The notes beneath the pieces are model-generated. The model did no database searches. It was given only the letters and a program-made list of their open reading frames with translations, and had not been told where the DNA came from. The position numbers and the translations under genes are program-made. Source: Heliocidaris erythrogramma (lineage: Eukaryota; Echinodermata; Echinoidea; Camarodonta; Echinometridae). From it: a stretch of 64,000 bases of DNA. The stretch's first letter is position 1. Every line of letters starts with the position of its first letter. Below, one piece after another: positions 39,713 to 51,753 of this stretch. The stretch is from NCBI GenBank assembly GCA_025617745.1, contig CM046853.1, positions 29,887,822 to 29,951,821 on the forward strand. Reading direction: 5' to 3'.

Positions 39713-41555
39713 GAATTTTAGATACTTTGGTGATATAGCAAAAGAATACAAATTTTATTACCTAATTTGAAAACATGGTTTTTGGAAATGATAGGTTTTC
39801 GACACACTTCTTTACGTCTAATCAGTTGATGCACAACATTTCTGAATATTGTGTGAGTGGGGAGGGGTGGCCTTTGTCGATAATGGAAACATATTTTCTG
39901 CTGCCACTTTACCGAGGTGAATTAATGTCAAATACAATCCATGATCCAATCAAGGAACGGATTAAGATGAAGCGTCTGTAACATCCTTTGCATGAAGTAG
40001 TGGGTGATAAAAAAAGAAAATAGGGAAATTTGACAAAGATATTTCCAACATACTTCCTTTTCCATAAGTAGTTTGCTGCACAATATTAATAGCATTTCAT
40101 TTTATCAGGCAGTGCGTGGTAAATTCTTCGAGATAACAGACAGTATCTGTTGATTTACTCTATTTTTGTTTTCAATGTGCTAATTCTATTGACGTATTTT
40201 GCCTCTGTGTTTCTTTCTTCTTTTGTTATTGTTGTTTATTTGCGCATAATTTGCTCGCTATTTAGAAGGACCGCTATTCATACAAAACCGCTATTCATTT
40301 AGTCTCGCGTTATGGATAGCGGCCCTTATGAATAAGTGGTCCTTATGCATGAATAGAGGTCCTTATGACTAGCGAGGTTACCCCATCATGACTATGTTGC
40401 AACAGATCCGTAAATGCAACCCTAGCATATCTGATTGTCGGCAAATATACCTTCGAAATGTATTTGTTATTTGTGAAGTATTCCATTCTTCATCATTATA
40501 TATATAGCATGAGATAATATAATTATGTACATTTTAAAATTCAAAATGTATACATGTTTGATATTCCATGGTGGAAGTATTGAAACTTAGAAAGCAACTA
40601 TTGATCGCATACTTTATTAAAAATAAATTAGAGACATGTAATGCTTGTCTAGTGCCAAATATGATACGGTCAAGTACATTTAGATCTCCTGAACTTTAGT
40701 TATCCCATTGGGAGTTAATTGATGTATAAATATTTAATTAAGCATCGATACACTGATAACCTGATAAGAAGATTGGTTATGTTTATATACACTAGCAAAT
40801 AGTACCTATAAGGACTAAAATGTATTTTAATCTTGCACATAAGCAGTTAAGCCTACCACGAGACTCATCTAAGTAGGATGGAAAGGGGGAGGTTGGGGGA
40901 GGGGGAGCGCGGGGGCGCGACGTCCTCACGGACTGGGGAGATTTTGTCACGAAATAATTTCTCTAAAAGAAACTCCTGTCTATCATAAGAGCCATAATAT
41001 TCTCGTTGTACAATTTTTTTCTTCAAAATGCATATTACATTCTCTGATATTCCTTTAACTTGCTTCTAATTAGGGGGTAGGGTAAAAGAAGGATAGGTGA
41101 TACTAAATACAACAGACCAAATTAGAAACAGCTCTTAATTGTGACATAGCTCTTGTAGAAATTTCAAACCATATATCTAAATAGGCCTTTTGTCAAATGA
41201 TAAATTTCTGACGACATCACTCATTGTTCAGTTGATATCGGTAAGGTAGTTTAGCTGCTCTGTCACCAGATTATTGCAGATTTGGTGTCAAACAACACCT
41301 TGATTCAGCAAATTGTTACGTAATGATTCTTAACTGAGTTATAACCAGATGATAATATCAGAGAATTCTAATCATGTTCAATCGCTCCTTCCTGATATCC
41401 GGCACTTTTTGTTATTATAATGCTAACACTGGGCACCAATGCAGAACATGATTGTGGTCAATGTGAAAGATTTCAGTACGATCTTTGCGGAATGAATTAT
41501 TGAAATTTGAAATACGATTACTGCTCAATTGTCATATACCGCAATGACTACCGCA
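39713..41555. other. Intergenic, downstream of gene B
   Basis: The 3' UTR of gene B starts here. An imperfect hairpin cluster lies at 40255-40378 (GACCGCTATTCAT against its partners ATGAATAAGTGGTC and CTAGCGAGG). No other gene is recognised. Confidence 0.4.
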
Positions 41556-41765
41556 GGATAATAATAATAATAATAATAATTTGGTCATATTTACCCAGCT
41601 TATAGCCACATCAGTATTAATACTGCTCTTCCAGAAATACCCCAGCATTTCCAGGTACCCATTTAATACACCTGGATCAAGTGGAACAATGTGAGCAAAA
41701 CACCTTGTCCGAAGATGTAAGCATCCGGCAATGATCGAAACCTGGGTAGAGTTTCATCAAACGGT
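41556..41765 (-). repeat. SINE relic with (TAA)n tail
   Basis: On the plus strand an (ATA)n tract at 41559-41580 is followed by AGGTACCCATTTAATACACC. This shares the GGTACCCATTTAA...ACCTGG word with the SINE at 61388-61745. No tRNA head is preserved. Confidence 0.5.
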
Positions 41766-41791
41766 CATAAGTACAAGTTCGCCGACATCCC

Positions 41792-41829
41792 ATTGAAACG
41801 CGTGTATTAAAATTAACACGCGTTTCAAT
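41792..41829. repeat. Perfect 14-base hairpin
   Basis: ATTGAAACGCGTGT is followed by a 10-base loop and its exact complement. No U-run or gene context gives it a role. Confidence 0.7.
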
Positions 41830-42121
41830 AAATTATCGACTATGACACACGAAGAAAAATGGACAATGCATGCACGCTAATTCTAACATTTTTGGAGAAG
41901 GGATAATTGAACATGCTTTTAGCCGATACCATATGAACTGCATGCCTAATTTGCTTCATTCTATGAATTCAATCAACTCCAAAGTCTAAGTCATGTTTAA
42001 CAAAGGGAAATGAATAGATCTCTGTATAAGCTCCTTTGAAAAACACAACTTTAAAGCTCAAGCTTAAAATCAGTGTCGGGGTTTTAATTTCATAATAGCC
42101 CCCGGGCCGCGATTTTTGTTT

Positions 42122-42299
42122 CTGTCAGCACTTGACCCCCAAGTGCTGACAGTAATTTAATGTCAAAAGTAGAGTACCTTTTATATAGAGAGTAGCGACA
42201 TAGACGTCTGACTTTTCGGGAAACAAATGTTGCATAGCAGAGGAAACAAAATGGCGTTCAAATCATGAGATGTCGCTACTCTCTTTATGTACGTACTCT
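42122..42299. repeat. Two adjacent inverted-repeat structures
   Basis: 42122-42134 (CTGTCAGCACTTG) pairs perfectly with 42140-42152. 42171-42201 and 42270-42299 form a 30-base imperfect inverted repeat containing AGAGAGTAGCGACAT, a small MITE-like unit of about 130 bases. No coding content. Confidence 0.65.
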
Positions 42300-42437
42300 G
42301 ATCTATAGTCAAAAGGCCCCGTTTTGAAGACTTTGAGAGAGACTACAACTTTACGACTTGTGTTTTCTCCAAGTTTCACCCTATTTTTATTTCAGCAAAA
42401 GAAAATTTTGTCAGTCCTGAATATCCAAATATCCAAT

Positions 42438-42502
42438 CCCTGACGAGACTCGAACTCGAGTCATCTACATGACAAGCGCATCGTAGATCCAAATGCGCCA
42501 CA
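42438..42502 (-). repeat. tRNA-like SINE head
   Basis: On the minus strand TGGCGCATTTGG (42500-42489) resembles box A and GAGTTCGAGTC (42457-42447) resembles box B. A GATGCGCTTGTCATG segment lies where an anticodon arm would. The stems are imperfect, so it is a tRNA-derived relic rather than a gene. Confidence 0.5.
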
Positions 42503-42509
42503 CAAGCAA

Positions 42510-43804
42510 CTGCAAGTTAGGTTCTCTCGTTTCATTATATCCCTACAATTTGTTTTTCATGAATATTTTTTTCTTTATTTTTAGCCCTTCCACAGGGTTC
42601 CTTTATTAAAAATATCATACATAAAAATATACCAGAAGAGGTATATATACATGCAGAATTTCAAAATGATATTTTTCACCATTCTAAATACAATGCGAAC
42701 ATACATTTTGCAAAAATCAATTATATGTATAGCAATTTCTTTTCAAAGTATTACAGATTTACTTGGCAAAAATAAAAAATCGTAACCATTTTTTAATTAT
42801 TTTCTTTTCTTTAAGATTTGTTTTACATATATATTTTGCCATATCATAATAAAATATTTCTCGCTGACATGATGTGTTAAAAAAACAACCTTTTTTCACT
42901 TTCAGTATTAAAAGCAATGCATCAGGGATAATACATGTAGGTTCTATGGTCTTTGGTATGACATTTTTATTAAAACCAAATCGAATAGCGTTACACAAGC
43001 CATAATATTGAAAAAATTTTACTCGTACATTGTATTTACGTTGAAAATCAAAATATGAGAGAAACGATCCATCTGTTTCTGAAACATCGTTAACAAATCG
43101 TTACTCCTTAATTAGCACACCAAGAGTTAAAAAATAAATTACTCTATTATTGACTTGTATTCTAAGGATTTTTTCCAAAGGGGTTGACATGCAATATCAT
43201 CTACAATGGATTGAGTAAGATCTGTAAAGGCTACTAATACCTCTTTCCAAACAGGGTTGCGCATTGAAATGGTTAATTCTCTGTAATATTCAGCCCCATG
43301 AATAAATGAAGAGATGTATATGATGGAGGCAAGAATGATTGGAACATATGTAAAGTAAAATTTTCATTACATGGAAAACAAATAAATCTTCTTATCTATG
43401 ATATTTTGAGTGATTTAGAATGCATAAAAATGTCAGTCATTTTCATCCCACCATTACAGTATAATTGCCACATTTTATTTTGTTTCATACTTATTTTATG
43501 AGGTTTACCATGCCATATGAATTTGTAAAACATCAGTTAACATCATTCATAATTTCTAATTTTGGTTCTCGAAAAGATAAAAGCAAGTAAATCAATTTGG
43601 GTACCAATAAGGATTTTACTATAGTTACTCTCCCTAAGGGAGTCAAAAATAATAAAAATAGTGAATATTTATTAAGCGCATAATAACTGGGATAGTTATC
43701 TACGCGTTTTACAAGGCTGAGACAAATTATAAATACAAGTATAAGTAATTAAGTAAATGTAGAAAATTATAACAACAACAGTTCAAAATAATCCTTCAAT
43801 TATT
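42510..43804. other. AT-rich intergenic DNA, nothing recognised
   Basis: No domain-bearing frame and no clear repeat boundary are seen. Confidence 0.4.
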
Positions 43805-45382
43805 ACTGCGTGAATTTTCATATGAATTAGCTAGACCACTCGCGCATATATCAAACACTTCCATCCAGGGAGGCATTGTGCCTTACGTTTGGAAACGAGC
43901 AATTGTGATCCCCATCCCGAAAACAACCCCACCGTCCCTCGAGAATCTCCGTCCGGTTTCCCTCACCGATCACATTGCCAAGGTTGCGGCAGGTTTCGTA
44001 GCTAAATGGGTTATGAGCGACGTGGAGCCCAAATTGGATCCCATGCAATTCGGGAATCGAAATAATTTATCAACATCGCATTGTGTCATCAGTGTTCTGT
44101 ACAACATCTACGTCAATGCCGATAAACCAAAATCGTCGTCTACCTTAGTGGTCACCGACTTCACAAAGGCTTTTGACCGGATAGACCACACAACAGCGAT
44201 TAAACGAAGCTCACCCAGATGGGAGTACGCCCATGTGTAATTCCATGGATTATAAGCTTTCTCTCAGGTAGTCTAGTACTGACTAGTCTAGACTCTTTTT
44301 ATTGATTTTTTATTCGCCGACTGTATGCGTTAAGCCGAGTGATGACGCGATCCCGAGAACCTGTTGGCCCCGAAAAAAACAAAGATTCGGGGCCAACAGG
44401 TTCTCGAGATCGCGCCATCACTCGGCTTAACACGTATAGTCGGCGAATAAAAAAAATTAAAAAGAGTCCAGAACTAGACTAACTCTCAGAACGCCAGCAA
44501 TATTTACGCTACAGAGGATCTATGTCCAACTGGGCATCCCTCAACGCTGGTGTCCCCCAAGGTACACATTTGGGCCTATCATATTTCTAGCTATGCTAAA
44601 TGATGCAATGACTCCACCTGGTATTCAGTGCTATAAGTATGTTGATGATATGACGCTGGTGGAGTGCAGCTCTGGGAATGACCCGTTTGAGATGGAAGAT
44701 GCTGTTTCTTATTTCGCGAATTGGTCTGATGCTAACAAGATGAAATTGAATCCCTTTAAATGTACAACAAATGGAAATCAATTTCATGCGAAATGTGCGA
44801 CCACCACTGCCCATTTTTCTAGGTGACCATCAATTTGAATCAGTAAAAACAATCAAACTTATCGGCATTCTCATCCAGAATGACCTCTGGATGGGAGCAA
44901 ATGGGAGTCTCACATTAACGACATGTTGAAACGAGGGAGTAGGAAACTTCATTATGCTTCGTGTTTTGAAGCATTACTGTTTACCAGCCCGCGATAGGTT
45001 GACCATCTATGAAGGTTACATCCGCCCAGTCCTGGAATATGGAGCTCAAATGTGGCACAGCGGTATTACGCGGAAGCAATGTGAAAACATTGACAAGATA
45101 AAAAAAAGAGCTCTGCGCATCATCTTCGGTTGTCGATACACTACTTACCTTGATGCGCTTGCGCAACTAAACTTGACCACCCTGGAGGAAAGGAGGAAAA
45201 TGTTGTGTTTGGCATTCATAGAAGAAAAAAAACGCTGAACAACACTGATCAGTTCAAAAGGTACTTACATCAAAACCCGGGTATATAAGAAAAGACTCCT
45301 AAGACATTCTCAAATTCTTCTTTTGTAAAACAAACAGGAAGTTTAGCTCTATTCCATCATTAATACGTCTGTATAATGCCAC
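43805..45382 (+). mobile_element. 5'-truncated LINE, interrupted by a snap-back MITE
   Basis: RT blocks run GGIVPYVWKRAIVIPIPK, NLRPVSLTDHIAKV, LVVTDFTKAFDRIDHT (43873-44240), then FLSERQQYLRYRGSMSNW and LNAGVPQGTHLG after the MITE, and CYKYVDDMTLVE (catalytic, near 44632-44667). A C-terminal part has RPVLEYGAQMWHSGITRKQ (44954-45238). Frames shift after each block. The LINE clade cannot be fixed by eye. It is clearly inactive. Confidence 0.85.
44261..44489. mobile_element. Snap-back MITE with 7-base target duplication
   Basis: The element (44268-44482) is flanked by CTCTCAG on both sides (44261-44267 and 44483-44489). The two halves form an imperfect hairpin with arms of about 100 bases, including AAGCCGAGTGATG, GAGAACCTGTTGGCCCCGAA and their complements. 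Removing one duplication plus the element restores the LINE reading SFLSERQQ, which proves it inserted after the LINE. Confidence 0.9.
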
Positions 45383-46125
45383 ATTGGACATGTATTTGTG
45401 CAATATAGCTCAGAGTTTACATCACGTTAGAATGACATACTCTGTCCTTCCATCTTACCTCGCTTTCTATTTTTTCCTTATCTTCCTCTTTTTCTTCTTT
45501 CTTTTTCTTCTTCTTTTTCTTCTATCTCTTCATTTCTCCTGTTCTCCTTTTGTTTCTTCCTTTTCTTCTCCCCCTCGCCTTCTTCTACCACTTCTCCTCC
45601 TCTCACTCTCCTCTTTCACTCTCGGTCCACCTCTCTATCTTGACTTTCTCTCTCTGTTCTTTTACCCATTTTTACCGTTAACTGAAAGAATTGTTATATG
45701 TAAATTGTGACGTTCATTCAAAGTATTTAATATCACAGTGTCAGAGTAAATGCAATATTCTACATGATTATTTTTAGTTATTTTATTGATTCATAGATTA
45801 CGTCTATATCGCCTGATACTGATCTCACTCAGTATATCCACCTCTCTCTCTCTCTCCCTCCTTCTCTTTTTCTCTCTTCAATCTCTCTCTTTCATCTGCT
45901 TTCCTACTGTGCCAATTTTTTTTTCACTATGTACTATAAACATGGCCAAGGTAACGCCAAAACACTTAATAATGATGATAGTAATAATAATGAGAGTAGT
46001 GGCAGTGATAATGATAAGAATGGTAGTAGTATTGGTAGTAGTGGCATTGGTGGTAGTGGCATTGGTGGTAGTGGTGATGATGATAACAATAAATATGCCG
46101 GGTATCGGGTACATCTAGAATATCA
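45383..46125. other. Low-complexity intergenic DNA
   Basis: A pyrimidine-rich block lies at about 45440-45660, (CT)n at 45841-45865 and (AGT/GGT)n at 45966-46080. The frames across these are composition artefacts. Confidence 0.6.
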
Positions 46126-46231
46126 AACCAGGTTTTAATTAATTAATTTTAAGTCACACATTCCAGATATTCCTATTCTTATTAGATTTATTGGAATGTG
46201 TGACTTAAAATTAATTAATTAAAACCTGGTT
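46126..46231. repeat. Perfect 40-base inverted repeat with 26-base loop
   Basis: 46126-46165 and 46192-46231 are exact reverse complements, with AACCAGGTTTTAATTAATTA at the outer ends and ACACATTCCA at the loop. It abuts the CpG-rich element to its right and may belong to its boundary. Confidence 0.95.
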
Positions 46232-48092
46232 CCCGAGAAGGCCGTACGAAACCAACGTTCCTCTACCGTTCGTAGACAGTTCGTAAGTTCACAGCCTAGT
46301 CGATGGTCTTGTCCAAGATTTTTTCAACGTCTTACGAAACCCCCTCTTCGTAAGGCGGCCGTACGAACGTCGAAAGAACATGGTAACAACCACGGAAGAT
46401 TTTGTAGGGTCCAGAGACAATTCTAGAAGCCTTAAATTCTGACGATAATCGTGAGAACGCGTTAGGTCGTTCATAGAGGCTCTTGCGGCGTGCGTAAGAA
46501 CTCCTTACGAACGGAGATCCGTACGGCGCTGCTACGAACGATTCTTGGGTTTGTAAGGCGTTTGTGAGGAGATCGTAAGGCGTACGTACAAAATTTGTGC
46601 AAAGTTTTAGGGGGTATAAAGCCAAACGCACGAAGTTCAAATCCTTAAAGCCTTAGTCACAACTGCCCGTACGTTTTTTCAGGACGCACGGTTTCTGCGT
46701 TTTTCGGGGTTGGAAAAAACGTAGAGGTCCGTGGCAGTTCGCACAGGGAGTATAAGTAGTAGCGTGGTTGCGCGGGCTTCATACGCAAGGAGCACGTATG
46801 TCTTGCAGTTAACGTGCGGCACGCAAGGCGTCAGTATGCCTCAGTCGGAAATTTAATCGTGAGTGTAACGTGCAAATGCCGTGCGATTTGTATGTGCTCC
46901 GTGCAGATGACGCAAGGTTCACGTCCGTTAATCGCAAGTACACCGTACGTGTTGCAAGAACGTACGGGCCTGTTGCGCCACATTCACGCCGGTAGTAGGG
47001 TGAAAGCAAGATGAACGTACTAAAACCGTACGGCGACAGTACGGTCGGCGATGGATTTCCACCCTCTTAGCCACACGTGTTCTCTTCTGACCCCTGCCTC
47101 TCTTGCTCCAGGCATTGTGATTCAAGAGTCAGTCCTGATTTAGAAAATGTCTTGAAGAAACGTCGGACCTCCTGAAAACACTGAAAATTCAGAGCGAAAG
47201 TGTGAAAGTTTGTTTTTTGTTTGTTTATTTACGTTTTAAAGGCGCTTCTCATTCATAAAGAATATTTGCGTCTAAATATTGTTGCCCGCACGGTTTTTAT
47301 ACCGGCCCCAAATTGGCCGTACGTTGCACGCACGTGTTTTCATGCGCCGTGGGTGGGACACACGAAGCACGCAAGTCACATGCACGTTTTCAGCTTTGAT
47401 TGGATACCCGCGTGGCACGCACGTGGCCCGCAAGGAGCGCATGCGCACTTGCGTGACCATCACATGCGTGCCTCGTGAGTGCTGCCTGCGGTATTCGCGC
47501 AGTTTTTACCCCCAGCAAACGTGTGACCCACCCACGCTTTTCGCACTACCCTCTTGCAGAGACTGTGAGTGTTCATTACGTCCTGTCCACGGGCTGCCTG
47601 TCGTAGCGAGAACGCAGAAAATAATGTGCAATCACATTTTCGGCCTACGGCTTTAGCGTGCTGTCTGCGAACTCGAAATTCCGTAAGAACAACCTGCGTC
47701 CCCCTTGCGTTTTCCCAAATTTCTGCCCGTAAACCACCCGTAAATCACCCGTACAAGCCCGTACGGGCAGTTGTGACTAAGGCTTAAACTTTCAACAGTC
47801 ACAGAATTTTCGACAGTACACGGCAGCGCCTTTTTGCAACCCAACAAAATATACAAAACTTTACTTGAGAGTGCCGTGAGTTGCACGTACGACCATCTTG
47901 CGAAAACAAAATTCGTAAGAAGGCCGTAAGTCTGAAAGAATAACTCAAGGCATTCTTACGGAAAACATACGAATTCTATAGGGCAATTGTGTAACCGAAA
48001 ATCACTTCGTTTCTCAAGAAGGTCTTCAGTTTAAACGGCGTTCATACGAACTTCGTAAGAAGGCCGTAAAAAGGCCGTAAGAATATATGCCC
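46232..48092. repeat. CpG-rich repeat block surrounding a TIR element
   Basis: Both flanks of the inner element carry AGAAGGCCGTA-type words: near 46237 on the left, and at about 47919, 48059 and 48073 on the right. This suggests one older element split by the insertion at 46648. There is no coding frame with known motifs. Confidence 0.5.
46648..47786. mobile_element. TIR element, ends AAGCCTTAGTCACAACTG
   Basis: The left end AAGCCTTAGTCACAACTGCC is matched by the complement at the right end (47762-47786), giving TIRs of about 25 bases. The interior is CG-rich with many CGTACG and CACGCA words. Flanks of TAA on both sides fit a 3-base TWA target duplication, as in PIF/Harbinger. No transposase is seen, so the class is inferred. 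Confidence 0.65.
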
Positions 48093-48895
48093 CATCTTCG
48101 AATCTCTACATAAATGGTCCCTTCTCCCTTTTCTCTCTTTTTAGTTTGGATTTAATTTGAAAAGATCCTAACCATTTTCTATTCAGTACATTTGCTTTGA
48201 AGGAAATATCAAACTATCAAATCCTCGTAAGCAAGAGAATACCAATAATGACCGTTTAATCTCTCAAGCTTCTTTTTCTCAATACCTTTTATTAATTAAT
48301 TAATTAATTATTATTTATTAATAAATTAATAAATAAATACTACTTAATGTTTTCAACGTATCTGCAAGAAATGAGTCCTTAAACATACCTTCAATATTAT
48401 CCTTCACCCACGTCAAAGCAGCGACCTGGTCAAGCATCCCATAGTTACCCGGTGCCATGTCGTCATCTAAAGAAAGCAACATACTCATAATAATAATAAT
48501 GAAAGATACTGGCCAGTTTGCTTACGTTAGATGAATCAAGAGCAGTGATTTTTTTTTACTTGAAGTTAAATTAAGTTTCAATTAATAAAATAAATTAACA
48601 GTCCACAAATAATTATAAAAAACACAGGATGAATCATTTTTGTATAGGAGAAAACCTGTTGATACTGATGAATAATAAATGAAAGATTTATTCGATTGAG
48701 AAACCTTTCGCATTATAATTTAGTTGGTATAATACCTGTTGACAGGAAACCAAATACACCCAGTCGATAGTTGATTGTAACAATGATGACATCACCAACT
48801 ACCACCAGCGGTACACCATAGAAATCGTAGGTAGATGATGTTCCTGATTTGAACCCTCCACCATGGATCCAAACCATAACAGCAATCTTCTGAGG

Positions 48896-48949
48896 CTGAA
48901 GAAGAAAATGATCAATATGTGAGAATTAGATCATTCATGATACGTTATA

Positions 48950-48992
<43 letters not shown>

Positions 48993-49620
48993 GCCAACAT
49001 GTGCCGTATATGCGTATTGCTGAAGGCTCTTGAATCTAATAGCAGAGGTCTTACATCCCTGGACACCCTGCGTGTGTTTTACCCACATTTGTCATCTCGA
49101 CCCAGGTAACGCTGTCCAGAGCAATGATAATAGCAGAACCCTCAAAGGAAGAACATTATTAACAAGTTGATGAGGCTACCCTGATTAAAAGAATAAAGAC
49201 AGATACTTTTAACATTTGACTGTGGTCAATAAAGTATATTCAATAGAATTTTCGAGATCCTAAAAGAGTGGAATTAATAGAATAGAGTGGGTTTTTCATG
49301 ACATGATCGTCCAGCATTTTCTTACAATTTGATTTGATTTCACGTATGACAATAAGCCAGCGCGTACATTGCAGGGTCATAATTAGTACATGGTACAATT
49401 AAGCCCTATACCCAATACGCTCGGTCTGCGGTCCGATTGGGAAGAAATGTGATAGCAATTGATATAAACATTTGAACACTTCAAATATATTTGATTGAGG
49501 TTCGGATTAGTCATATAGATAGTAAACTTTAAATTACGGCCTATTGCGAGCCTTACAATTGGAGGAAAGGCCAAATCGACTCCGAGTCGTAGTGACGTCA
49601 GAGCAGTCTTACAATTTTCT
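48896..49620. other. Intron of pseudogene D with (GT)n(AT)n
   Basis: The microsatellite runs from 48951 to 48992. Nothing else is recognised. Confidence 0.6.
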
Positions 49621-50151
49621 ACGATTTGAGACTGATTCGGCCCTAGGCAGTCCTCATCCATGAAATCCGGATAATAGAAGGAAGCGACGGGTGACTGGAG
49701 ACAAGCAGGTCGATAGGTAGTAGCATTCCACTGTCTGAACCATCTCCTCTTAGGTTTGGGAGGTCAAAACGGGCAGGGGGTCGGCAAAAGGCACACCCTG
49801 TAGAAATTATCATTATGACAAATATTAAAAACCATCAGTCAATGTATAAAAGATGCTGATAATACTGTTTTGTGTCAAAGAAATAACTGCTGGCTGCCTG
49901 AAACGAAACAAACAGACATACCGCCTTGTATTTTTCAAATAAACACCACAACTTTTCATAAGTCAGAAAAAGCAATGTTACTGACAATATACAAACATTT
50001 AATTGCAGGAGATTCCTTCACATATCTTTTATCACTTTTCGTTTCTTGCCAGTCCCTTCCAAAATGTTTGAATCAAGATGCATAGGACAAATTGTAATTT
50101 TAAGAGTTACTTCTCATTTATTGACATGTTTGTTGATAGGAAGCTGGCATA

Positions 50152-50362
50152 CACTCTTAGAAATGTTGGGTAAATGCCACTGGGTAAATGAAGATTGGGC
50201 ATAGGTTGGTTAAATCTTGCTCAACTTTTACATGCATTTACCCAACATTGGTCAAAAATAAGAATGAAATTGGTAAAGTTTACCCAAAAGTTGGTCGGAC
50301 TCATAAGGACCCTCATGTTGGGTAAAATTTGGGTAAAATTTTGCCCAATATTTCTAAGAGTG
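50152..50362. mobile_element. MITE built from repeated TTGGGTAAA words
   Basis: The ends CACTCTTAGAAATGTTGGG and its near complement are flanked by TA (50150-50151 and 50363-50364). The 211-base interior contains many copies of TTGGGTAAA or its complement. It lies in intron 1-2 of pseudogene D, against a Tc1/mariner-like target. Confidence 0.85.
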
Positions 50363-50603
50363 TACATATACCTGCCAAGTGCCAAATCTAACCCATAAAC
50401 AGAACTGAAAATCAATATTATGCTTACCAAGAATAATACATCGGCTTTCTTTGAGACGTTTATAAATACATTCTCCTCGAATAAAACCGTCTTTCCTATG
50501 AGTTCTCCTTGACAGTGACTGTTGGGTCTTCCGAACTTATAGTCCCGCTCGAACTTGCCGACAGAACGTAATAGAAAAGCACCAATCGCAATATGAGATA
50601 CAT

Positions 50604-51347
50604 CTTGTAATCATAATTTTGTAGTGCATTCAACGCTACCATTTATCTCTGGAAGGTCCAAATTATCTCACATATTATACGCAGGATCATTTAATCATTT
50701 AGACCTCATTTGCAAATTGTCTTTAGCTAAAATCAGTCAGCACAATTATATAAAAAAAATTCTGGAAATGAAATGCGACGCTGACCATGTCATTTTACAC
50801 AGCATTATAAAAAACAACAAATCCAAATTAATTGCGCTATGAATGTACGCCTTATAATTACTACCCCCGGTGTTACGTTTATCTTACGTATTCTGAGTCA
50901 CCGTGACGATCAAACAATATTACGCAATAGAGAGAATTTACGGTGGGTAAACAATTAGCGTTAGAGCATTGCCATAGGTATTGGACTGCTCATCGCTTTT
51001 TAATCTTTATACCAATCATATGAGCATCCCGAATAATATAAATATCCAAAGTAATGACTTACTATTCAATTCCAAGTAGAACATGTATAATATTGATAAT
51101 GTTTCCCAAATATTAACTGGTTAATGTTGGAACATGTCTTTGGGAGTTTCAAGCTAATCCTACAGGATAAACCGATGCATTAGCTTTAAAGATGTGTCAA
51201 ATTGAAACATATAAAAAGGTAACTGTGCCAAATCGAGAAGGAATTACCATTTTTTCAAGATAATCAATAAAACGAGTTTTAAGGCATATTATATTATCAC
51301 TGTCTCATATTTCTGAAAGGATGTTTAAAAACATTATGTCATCTTCA
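50604..51347. other. Intergenic between pseudogene D and a palindromic element
   Basis: This is AT-rich DNA, probably the old promoter side of gene D. Nothing is recognised. Confidence 0.4.
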
Positions 51348-51753
51348 CGTGGAGAAGGTTTACGGTTCACCATGTGTGTTGGTAGGAGGAAAGGGAAAAA
51401 GGAAATTAGAAATGGATAGACGAGAAAGGATGACAAGAGAGAAAAGAAGAAATATTCTTTCATCTCCTGATGACGGACAGTCAACCTGTCCGAAACGTCG
51501 AGTAACCTCCTACTCAAGCCTCATCTACTCAAACCTTCGCTACTCAATCCATCGCTGCCCATCCATCGATCATCAACCAAGTCTTCTCATCTCATCTCAT
51601 CTGGTCTACAGTCCTTTTCAGGACTTCACCCATTGTCACGAAAGAATATTTCTTCTTTTCTCTCTTGTCATCCTTTCTCGTCTATCCATTTCTAATTTCC
51701 TTTTTCCCTTTCCTCCTACCAACACGCATGGTGAACCGTAAACCTTCTCCACG
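51348..51753. mobile_element. Palindromic element with 114-base arms
   Basis: Arms 51348-51461 and 51641-51753 are almost perfect reverse complements (GGAGAAGGTTTACGGTTCACC at the ends). The 180-base centre includes CTGATGA (51467-51473), then a 7-bp stem (CGGACAG / CTGTCCG) and AAAC. It also has repeats of CTACTCAA and CATCTCAT. Such ends and centres occur in Penelope-like and DIRS-like relics, but no coding part is present. Confidence 0.7.

Larger units (their letters stand above)
48389..50603 (-). pseudogene. Gene D: 5' half of a cholinesterase/carboxylesterase-like gene
   Basis: Exon 1 (50428-50603) starts with a good signal peptide (MYLILRLVLFYYVLSASSSG). Its first frame stops before the conserved strand GELIGKTVLF, which lies in another frame, so one base is missing. 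Exon 2 (about 49621-49797) starts GVPFADP and carries FYYPDFMDEDCL in a third frame, with at least two shifts and no clean donor. Exons 3 (48736-48895, [18 protein letters not shown]) and 4 (48389-48466, APGNYGMLDQVAALTW) are intact, with the same 160 and 78 base lengths as the paralogues. No nucleophile, acid, His or tail exons follow before gene B. It is a truncated, non-functional copy. Confidence 0.85.

Noticed and set aside
45384-46138. Hydrophobic frames in the pyrimidine-rich block and Ser/Asn/Gly frames after it
   Set aside because: Composition artefacts of low-complexity DNA.
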